Of a stretch of 10,953 nucleotides of DNA, positions 5,825 through 10,953 are shown one piece after another (within the stretch, counting starts at the first letter, position 1; every line of letters starts with the position of its first letter). A model generated the notes under the pieces. It saw nothing but the letters and a program-made list of their open reading frames with translations. It was not told the DNA's origin and ran no database searches. A program made the translations under genes and the position numbers. The stretch covers positions 1 through 10,953 of the forward strand of contig CANGEH010000047.1 in NCBI GenBank assembly GCA_947452665.1. Direction: 5' to 3'. Source of the stretch: Caulobacteraceae bacterium (GTDB lineage Bacteria; Pseudomonadota; Alphaproteobacteria; Caulobacterales; Caulobacteraceae).

Positions 5825-6652
5825 TCAGGCCGCCAGGGCCTGTTGCCAGCCGCGCACGAACACCCCGCGCTGGCCTGGAACAGGTGCAAAGGCCTCAGTC
5901 AGCCCCAGAACGGTCTCGGTATCGCCAAGAACCAGATAACCATCAGGATTAAGTACGCACGCCAATTGTTCGAGCACCTGTTTGCGCGTCGGGCCGTCAA
6001 AGGCTTCAAGCACATAGCGGCAAAAAATCACATCAAACTGCCCAACCGGGCTCAAATCGGCAATCAAATTGAGCCTGCGCCAACGCACCCGCTTGCGGAT
6101 ACTGGCCGAGAGGTGCCAATGGGCATCATGCTTGGTGAAATGTTGAACAAGCTGCCGGGCCGGCAGGCCACGCTGAATTTCGGCCTGAGTATAAATCCCA
6201 GCCTGGGCCTTGGCCAGGCAGCGCTCGGACAAGTCGGAGGCATAGATTTCAACCGGGGTTGCCGCATAGCGCGCCTGTTCGGCATCAATAATCATGGCCA
6301 GAGAATAAGGCTCCTCGCCCGTGCCACACCCGGCGCTCCAGACCTTGATCGGCCCCGATCGGCGATTGGCCGCCAGACTTGGTAAGAGCACGTCGCGAAA
6401 CTGGTTAAACGGCGTACCGTCGCGAAAGAAGGCCGACTCTATTGGGATCATGGCATCGGCCACAGCCCACATCAAGCGCGCCTCGCGCTTGGCCCGGATT
6501 GCGGACAGCAAGGCATCAAGGGAGTCAAAACCTTCGCGCCGCGCGACCGGGGCCAAACGGTGTTGGATCAGATATGCCCGGTCTGGATCAACCACGACCC
6601 CAGTGCGGGACTGGACGATCAAGCGCACAAGGGCAAGGGTTTGCGGCGTCAT
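5825..6652 (-). CDS. cheR: CheR-type chemotaxis protein glutamate O-methyltransferase
   Basis: A 275-residue SAM-dependent methyltransferase that would methylate glutamates on methyl-accepting chemoreceptors, setting receptor sensitivity. Residues 1-70 form the small N-terminal helical CheR domain. The catalytic domain follows: IPIESAFFRD (69-78, CheR TxxTxFFRD region), the SAM-binding motif VWSAGCGTGEEPYS (104-117), the acidic ASDLSERCLAKA motif II, and RRLNLIADL with FDVIFCRYVLEAF. In most CheR proteins the last block reads FCRNVLIYF, so the asparagine is tyrosine here. The ATG overlaps the stop of the response regulator gene (ATGA, 6649-6652), implying translational coupling. No CheB, CheA, CheW or receptor is in the window, so it may act on a distant array or a non-standard target. 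There is no C-terminal TPR extension. Confidence 0.93.
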   Translation of the reverse strand: MTPQTLALVRLIVQSRTGVVVDPDRAYLIQHRLAPVARREGFDSLDALLSAIRAKREARLMWAVADAMIPIESAFFRDGTPFNQFRDVLLPSLAANRRSGPIKVWSAGCGTGEEPYSLAMIIDAEQARYAATPVEIYASDLSERCLAKAQAGIYTQAEIQRGLPARQLVQHFTKHDAHWHLSASIRKRVRWRRLNLIADLSPVGQFDVIFCRYVLEAFDGPTRKQVLEQLACVLNPDGYLVLGDTETVLGLTEAFAPVPGQRGVFVRGWQQALAA

Positions 6653-7014
6653 ATTAGGCCCACCGCCGCGAATTTGGCGCGGATGATATCCCCATCAAAC
6701 GGCTTCATGACATATTCATTAGCCCCGGCATCGAGCGCCGCCACCACATGTTCCTTGTCATTCTCGACCGTGCAAAATACCACGATCGGCTGATGTCCGC
6801 CCGGCTGCTGGCGCAATTGACGGACAAAATCTAGACCATTCAGCACGGGCATGTTCCAGTCCAGCAATATGGCATCCGGCATGGTCGCTAGGCACCAGCT
6901 CAAGGCTTCTTGGCCATCACTGGCCTCGGCCACCTCAAAGCCCATGCCTTCAAGGATCCGCCGGGCGACCTTGCGGATGACACGACTGTCATCAACCACC
7001 AGACTGGTCCTCAC
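6649..7014 (-). CDS. Single-domain response regulator (CheY-like)
   Basis: A 121-residue stand-alone receiver domain without output domain. It has the acidic pair D8-D9 (VVDDSR), phosphoacceptor D52 (LDWNMP), T82 (CTVEN), the switch aromatic Y101 and K104 (YVMKPFD), so it should be phosphorylatable. The start is a GTG at 7014-7012, with GGGGAG 6 bases upstream; a nearby ATG at 7028 is out of frame. It overlaps cheR by 4 bases and follows chpT on the same strand after 100 bases. Partners could be the flagellar switch, CheR or a histidine phosphotransferase such as ChpT; none can be proven from sequence. Some alphaproteobacterial CheY-like proteins bind c-di-GMP through an arginine-rich segment; no clear one is visible here. 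Confidence 0.94.
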   Translation of the reverse strand: MRTSLVVDDSRVIRKVARRILEGMGFEVAEASDGQEALSWCLATMPDAILLDWNMPVLNGLDFVRQLRQQPGGHQPIVVFCTVENDKEHVVAALDAGANEYVMKPFDGDIIRAKFAAVGLI

Positions 7015-7056
7015 GCGCGCCTCCCCATCTCAAACCCGATCTTGCCGCAGGTTTGG

Positions 7057-7072
7057 TTAAGGAGGGTTTTAA
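7057..7072. promoter_or_regulatory. TTAA-N8-TTAA element, weak CtrA-like site upstream of the response regulator
   Basis: Two TTAA boxes separated by 8 bases lie about 43 bases upstream of the GTG start; on the minus strand the inner box reads TTAACC. The CtrA consensus is TTAA-N7-TTAA(C), so the spacing is one base off. It is in an AT-rich stretch unlike its neighbours. A low-confidence call, prompted by the neighbouring chpT. Confidence 0.2.
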
Positions 7073-7114
7073 TTTTTTGATTTTATTGGGTAATAATACT
7101 GACTCTTCGCCCGT

Positions 7115-7771
7115 CTAGGCGGGCAAGCGGGCGACGATGGCGACCCGGCCCTCGCTCTCAACCAGGTCCATATGTCCGCCGGCATCTTTGAGCAGGGCCT
7201 GCAGATAATAGGCCTGAACCCAATGCCCACCCACGCTCTGCCCCTTGGGCTCACCGTTTAGACCGCTCAGCACTTCTGGCCGCATGCGCACCCTTTGGCC
7301 CGTTGCCTCAAGGCTGATGACCACAGAGGCCCCAGCCTTTTGCACACCTAGTCTGGCCAAGCCGCCAGAGGGAAGCGCGCCCGTGGCGATCATGGCAAGG
7401 TTTAATAGGACCCGGGCGGCGGGCTTATGCAATTGGGGCAAGGTAACCGCCCATTCCAAATCGGGCCGCACATGACTGAATAGGCCACGGGTCAGGCCTT
7501 CCAATTCCCTAGCATCAAACAATTCAGCCGTCGCTGATGCCCCATAGGCCACCCGTATAAAGGCCAGCATCTCCACCAGCTTGCGCGCACTGCTCGATAC
7601 CAGGCCCATGGCCTCTTCGCGCATATCCTGCGCAGAGGGGTCTTCTAGCAAATCTAGGCCAGACACGATCGCGCTGGCAGGGCTGATAATGTCGTGACAA
7701 AGCCGCGCTGCCAAAAAGGCCGCCAGGTCGGCAGCGCCGACCGGCTCAAGACTAGAGGCCAGATTGGTCAT
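7115..7771 (-). CDS. chpT: ChpT histidine phosphotransferase (CckA-ChpT-CtrA/CpdR phosphorelay)
   Basis: A 218-residue dimeric phosphotransferase that, in Caulobacter and relatives, passes phosphate from the hybrid kinase CckA to the receivers of CtrA and CpdR and so sets cell-cycle, division and motility gene expression. The phosphorylated histidine is H26 in RLCHDIISPASAIVSGLDLL (23-42), the most conserved ChpT segment; helices 1 and 2 form the dimerisation hairpin up to about residue 80. The rest is a degenerate kinase-like ATPase fold (for example VLLNLAMIA at about 121-129 and GGHWVQAYYLQALLKDAGG near 181-199) without a usable ATP site, as is normal for ChpT. The length is normal. It lies 81 bases after ydbL and 100 bases before the response regulator-cheR pair on the same strand; no clear terminator separates either side, so read-through is possible. 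Its identity supports an alphaproteobacterial host. Confidence 0.92.
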   Translation of the reverse strand: MTNLASSLEPVGAADLAAFLAARLCHDIISPASAIVSGLDLLEDPSAQDMREEAMGLVSSSARKLVEMLAFIRVAYGASATAELFDARELEGLTRGLFSHVRPDLEWAVTLPQLHKPAARVLLNLAMIATGALPSGGLARLGVQKAGASVVISLEATGQRVRMRPEVLSGLNGEPKGQSVGGHWVQAYYLQALLKDAGGHMDLVESEGRVAIVARLPA

Positions 7772-7852
7772 GGTCAGGCCAAACCCCCTATTGATGGACT
7801 TAAGCCACTAGGCATGACCTGATTTGCCTATACCGCCAATCTCAGATCGTGA

Positions 7853-8269
7853 TTATTTGCGCGTCCAGACCCCGCCGATGGGACGATAAAACTGGCCGGC
7901 CGGCATCTTATTGATCAACTGGGTTGCAACGGCCTGTCCTGCAGCATCTGGCGCTACGCCCGTCTTGTCGGCGGTTTCGCGATAGACGGCCGCGCGGCCG
8001 ATATTGATCTCATTCACGGCCGCCTGCAAATCAGGCTTGGAGGCCGTGTCTACGACAAACCCCAAAAAGCCGTCGCCCTGCTCGCCGATCAGGCCGCGCC
8101 GCTTGGCGGAATCAACCCGGGCCTTGGCAGAAGCGGTATCGGCCTTGGCCGACCGGGTCGCTAGGACCGACACGGCAAGTCCGGCGCAAATCGGCGCTAG
8201 CGCGAAAACAGCCGCTACCAAAACACTCGGCAGCCATGCGCGGCGTGAGGAAACTTGAACTTGGGTCAT
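7853..8269 (-). CDS. ydbL: YdbL-family (DUF1318) periplasmic protein
   Basis: A 138-residue exported protein. The signal peptide has a twin-arginine-containing but short n-region (residues 1-10), a hydrophobic core at about 11-38 and a likely AKA/D cleavage after residue 43. The mature part has the family signature KRRGLIGEQGDGFLGFV (56-72), then VNEINIGRAAVYRETA and the C-terminal FYRPIGGVWTRK. In E. coli YdbL is the periplasmic modulator of the YdbH-YnbE intermembrane bridge. GGAGG (8280-8276) precedes the ATG by 6 bases. It is the last gene of a ydbH-ynbE-ydbL operon and lies 29 bases after ynbE. Confidence 0.92.
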   Translation of the reverse strand: MTQVQVSSRRAWLPSVLVAAVFALAPICAGLAVSVLATRSAKADTASAKARVDSAKRRGLIGEQGDGFLGFVVDTASKPDLQAAVNEINIGRAAVYRETADKTGVAPDAAGQAVATQLINKMPAGQFYRPIGGVWTRK

Positions 8270-8298
8270 GATTGCCCTCCTGGGCCAAAAATCGAGGA

Positions 8299-8505
8299 TT
8301 AGAACAGGTCCGGGTTTTGCTGGATCAAGGCCTGAACCTCCTTGTCCAGGCGAATGCGCACATCGGCATCTAGCTTGGCATAGATGGAAATCGGATCGAC
8401 CTTGATGCGAATGGTCGGGGCACAGGCCACCAGACCAAGACCAAGCACCACGGCCATTAGCGCCGCCTTAGGCCTGAACGGGTGTGTTGGATAAGCCTTT
8501 TGCAT
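8299..8505 (-). CDS. ynbE: YnbE-like outer-membrane lipoprotein
   Basis: A 68-residue lipoprotein. The signal peptide carries basic residues, a hydrophobic core AALMAVVLGLGL (14-25) and lipobox L25-V-A-C28; the residue after the cysteine is alanine, which favours sorting to the outer membrane. The mature 41 residues (PTIRIKVDPISIYAKLDADV, then a helix with LDKEVQALIQQNPDLF) match YnbE, which in E. coli stacks by beta-strand addition on the C-terminal end of YdbH to complete the lipid bridge. The start is set at the ATG at 8505, with AGGAGGAG (8522-8515) 9 bases upstream. A longer reading from a TTG at 8529 would place this ribosome site inside the gene. It sits 34 bases after ydbH and 29 before ydbL. 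Confidence 0.92.
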   Translation of the reverse strand: MQKAYPTHPFRPKAALMAVVLGLGLVACAPTIRIKVDPISIYAKLDADVRIRLDKEVQALIQQNPDLF

Positions 8506-8514
8506 AGTCAATAT

Positions 8515-8522
8515 CTCCTCCT
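8515..8522 (-). promoter_or_regulatory. Strong ribosome binding site of ynbE
   Basis: AGGAGGAG on the minus strand lies 9 bases before the ATG at 8505. It decides the start against the upstream in-frame TTG at 8529. Confidence 0.75.
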
Positions 8523-8539
8523 GTCTCAATAAGACCTAG

Positions 8540-10953
8540 TCAAGGCTGAACAGGGACTGAACGATGGGTTGGCGAGGCCTCATCCTTGGCACGACGCTCA
8601 AACGCCTGTTGGGCAGCCTTGATCAAATCACCAAAATTCAGCGACGTATCTAGGGTTAAATCAATTGGGGTCCCTTTGGGCAGGGCAATGGGCTTGTCAA
8701 AGGCCCGGCCCGCGACAAGATCGCGCAATGCAATCTTGGACGGGACATCCTTTTCTGGATCATTCCGACCCTTGATATGAAACACCAGACCCAGCCTGGC
8801 CGCCGGGAGGCTGTCAATGCGCGCATCAAGACTATCAAAGGCCAGATTTTCCATCGCCTGATAAGCAAAATCTTGAATGGCATTGCCGCCGAGCGGGGCA
8901 GACGGAGCGGCCGTGACTGCGCCGCTGCCGCTTATGTTACCGGTCTGCAATCCGCTCAAGGCTGTGCGCGCAATCGACAAGCGCCCGGCACCGCGCGCGG
9001 CCATTTGACCGCCGCTAATCTGGATGGCGCCATTTTTAAGCTCGAACGGAAGCGTTCCGTCGACAATCGCTGTAATCTTGACCTGATCGGCTAGGGGCGA
9101 GGCGGCCAGAATCTGACCCAGATCGACCCCGTCCAGCACCAGACTGCCGGTCACGGCCTTGGCCGGATTCAGAGGCAGGCGGCTTGGCTCTAGCCAAACC
9201 CGCCCACCGGCCCAGTCCGCGGCCCCGACCTGTAACATCAAGGCGTCCGGCGCCATGGAAAACAGGCCATTCAGCGCGGTCAAGGGCGGGCTAAAACCTA
9301 GCCTCTGGGCTCCGATGGTCTGGCCCGGCCCCGTGGTAAGGGGCTCAAGACTTGTGAATTTGACGTCCATATGGCCTTGGCTGACCGCGCCCATTGGGGT
9401 CTGGGCGTTTAGGCCCTGTACACGCAAGACGCCGCTGCTGGTCGATAGAGCGCGGGTCCAGTCAAATCGTCCGCTAAAGTCCGCCCGCCCGCTCGCCTGT
9501 GATAGCAGCCGGATCATGGGCGAGATATCGCGGGGCTGAAGGCCTGGATTGGCAAATACCAGATCCTTGGCCTCGATTACCGCCTCACCGAGGCCAGACG
9601 CTGGCGTGTGGCGCAAGGAGAGCTTGGCCAAGGCTTGCCCCGCCCCGGTAGCCGCCGAAACCTTGCCGCGCCATATGCCCTGCTCAAAACGGGCCTGCCC
9701 CTTTAGGCTCAAGGGCTCAAACCGCCGCTGGTCGCCCAGATCGACAAGCTGGCCTGCGCTTAAGACAAGCTCGGAACTGACCAGGCCCTCGGTATCGCCC
9801 GACAAGTCTATTTCGCCTGAAGCCGACCTTAGTCCGACCTGCTGAGGCCCAAGGTCAAGCCGCGAAAGATCAAGATGACCGCCCATTCGGTAACTGCCGT
9901 CGGACTGCGCATGGGCCTGACCCATAAGATGGGCATTGAGATCGCGCCCGGCTTCACCGAATGTAGCCGTCAGATTAACCTTTAGATCAAGATTGCCGTC
10001 TGGGCCTTGTGACCAGGCTGGGTTGGCGGGCTGGGCCGACAGATCAAACCGCGCGCCTGACCCCGCCAAGACCCATACTGGCCGCACAAGACTGATACGC
10101 ATGCCCTGAGACTGGAGGGTCAAGCTAGCCTTCGGAACCTGGATTTGAAAATCGCTCAAGGCCGCTTCCAGCGCCTTGGACTGTTCGGAAAATGGCGCGC
10201 CTGGCTTGATCGCCAGCGGACCGAGCAGGGCTTGGGCAGACGTTAGGTCCATATCATCCCGAGCCTTGGCCGAAATCATTAAGGCCAGGTCGGGGCCGTC
10301 TGGGCGCCACTGGCCCGTACCGGAAAACTCGGCGGTCAGGTCCGCAAGGCTGAAAGGTACGGGGCCAGCCTTGCCCGCTGTTTCCAGTCTGGCTCCGTGC
10401 GCGGTCAAGCGACCGGTTAGGGCCGCCCGCGACCACTGCCCTTCATTAGCGGATGTGTAGGACAGTCTAGGCGCAAGGGCATGAACGGTTAGGTGATCTA
10501 GCCCAAGCCCACCGCGCACAAGCCGGTCAGCATTCACGGTCAGGTCAACATCCCCCGCCGCAGCCATATCCGCCCCCGCTTGATGAACGGCAAGCTGGCT
10601 TAAGGCCAAGCCAATGTGCAGCGCTTCTAGATAGCTGGTGCCAAGCGCCAACTGGTCTAGATCCATATCGCCGCTTAGGCGCCCTGCCAAAACTCGGTCT
10701 GCGGCAAGGGTAAGGCTAAGGTCCTTGCCCTGTAAGCGAAACCGGCCCCCTCGCCCCTCAACGCCGTCTGAAGCCAGCGCCGCCATGCGGCCAAGAACGG
10801 ATAATTCACCGTGCAACTGGCGGGTTTTGCCTTGAGATTCTAATTGGCCATCGAACCGAAGATTGACTTCTGCGTCCTGCGCCACCCAGGCCCCGCGACT
10901 GACGACATTAGATTTCAGCCCAGCCCTGACCTGCAATTTTTGATCTGCGCGAG
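8540..10953 (-). CDS. ydbH: YdbH-like AsmA-family intermembrane lipid transport protein, 5' end outside the window
   Basis: An inner-membrane-anchored, periplasm-spanning protein of the AsmA-like group (with TamB and YhdP) that carries phospholipids to the outer membrane in E. coli. 803 residues are visible and the frame is open to the window edge, so the N-terminal membrane helix and probably 50-250 residues are missing; E. coli YdbH has about 880. The visible part is a long run of amphipathic beta strands with repeated L-x-L/D-L patterns (for example GDMDLDQLALGT, GHLDLSRLDLGP, GNLDLKVNLTATFG), as expected of the hydrophobic groove. The C-terminus carries the YdbH domain (once labelled dicarboxylate transport), with YQAMENLAFDSLDARIDSLP, LGLVFHIKGRNDP and IDLTLDTSLNFGDLIKAAQQ, followed by a charged tail. 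It is followed by ynbE and ydbL in the E. coli order, which makes the call firm. The TTG at 10936 is not a start because the frame continues upstream of it. Confidence 0.92.
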   Translation of the reverse strand, partial: RADQKLQVRAGLKSNVVSRGAWVAQDAEVNLRFDGQLESQGKTRQLHGELSVLGRMAALASDGVEGRGGRFRLQGKDLSLTLAADRVLAGRLSGDMDLDQLALGTSYLEALHIGLALSQLAVHQAGADMAAAGDVDLTVNADRLVRGGLGLDHLTVHALAPRLSYTSANEGQWSRAALTGRLTAHGARLETAGKAGPVPFSLADLTAEFSGTGQWRPDGPDLALMISAKARDDMDLTSAQALLGPLAIKPGAPFSEQSKALEAALSDFQIQVPKASLTLQSQGMRISLVRPVWVLAGSGARFDLSAQPANPAWSQGPDGNLDLKVNLTATFGEAGRDLNAHLMGQAHAQSDGSYRMGGHLDLSRLDLGPQQVGLRSASGEIDLSGDTEGLVSSELVLSAGQLVDLGDQRRFEPLSLKGQARFEQGIWRGKVSAATGAGQALAKLSLRHTPASGLGEAVIEAKDLVFANPGLQPRDISPMIRLLSQASGRADFSGRFDWTRALSTSSGVLRVQGLNAQTPMGAVSQGHMDVKFTSLEPLTTGPGQTIGAQRLGFSPPLTALNGLFSMAPDALMLQVGAADWAGGRVWLEPSRLPLNPAKAVTGSLVLDGVDLGQILAASPLADQVKITAIVDGTLPFELKNGAIQISGGQMAARGAGRLSIARTALSGLQTGNISGSGAVTAAPSAPLGGNAIQDFAYQAMENLAFDSLDARIDSLPAARLGLVFHIKGRNDPEKDVPSKIALRDLVAGRAFDKPIALPKGTPIDLTLDTSLNFGDLIKAAQQAFERRAKDEASPTHRSVPVQP

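Noticed and set aside
5762..6385. A 207-codon plus-strand open frame opposite cheR
   Set aside because: It lies entirely antisense to a clear CheR gene apart from its first few dozen bases, has no recognisable motif, and is typical of long shadow frames in GC-rich DNA.
7108..7133. GC-rich inverted repeat over the chpT stop codon (GCCCG/CGGGC) as a terminator
   Set aside because: Arms are only 5-6 bases and no U-run follows on the minus strand; the nearby T-rich stretch is on the wrong strand.
7772..7852. Terminator between ydbL and chpT
   Set aside because: Only short arms such as AGGCA/TGCCT with a 10-base loop are present and no U-run follows.
10934..10936. TTG at 10936 as the start of ydbH
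   Set aside because: The frame stays open to the window edge, no ribosome site is visible, and the N-terminal membrane anchor expected of YdbH is missing, so the gene continues outside.

Overview
The window looks like a chromosomal segment from an alphaproteobacterium, probably of the Caulobacterales/Maricaulales type. The strongest taxonomic clue is a recognisable ChpT histidine phosphotransferase, which is specific to the CtrA cell-cycle circuit of alphaproteobacteria. The base composition (GC-rich, about 60% by eye) and the use of TTG/GTG starts with purine-rich ribosome binding sites fit this. No rRNA, tRNA, insertion sequence, phage gene or CRISPR array is visible. Genes are densely packed; no gene-free stretch exceeds about 150 bases.

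Layout. (1) 1-1919: a GntR/FadR-type regulator (minus strand, cut by the window start) is divergent from a class III omega-amino acid:pyruvate aminotransferase, with a TGTGATCACA palindrome between them. (2) 1932-2651: a VapBC toxin-antitoxin operon preceded by a perfect 13-bp-arm palindrome. (3) 2654-4367: alanine dehydrogenase (minus) and a divergent Lrp/AsnC-type regulator (plus). (4) 4373-4416: a strong hairpin between convergent genes. (5) 4420-5709: a cytochrome P450 closely resembling P450terp (CYP108), with no redox partner genes nearby. (6) 5825-7771: chpT, then a single-domain response regulator, then a cheR methyltransferase, all on the minus strand. (7) 7853-10953: ydbH-ynbE-ydbL, an AsmA-like intermembrane lipid-transport operon in the same order as in E. 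coli, with ydbH cut by the window end.

How the genes fit together. The aminotransferase moves an amino group from an omega-amino acid to pyruvate, giving L-alanine. Alanine dehydrogenase can return L-alanine to pyruvate, NH4+ and NADH. The two genes, each beside its own regulator, could form a pyruvate-regenerating deamination cycle, with VapBC lying between them. The chpT-response regulator-cheR group joins a cell-cycle phosphotransferase to chemotaxis-type signalling parts without CheA, CheW or CheB. Upstream of it on the same strand is the outer-membrane lipid homeostasis operon. I see no wholly new system. The most interesting points are gene associations, the regulatory palindromes and the orphan CYP108 enzyme.
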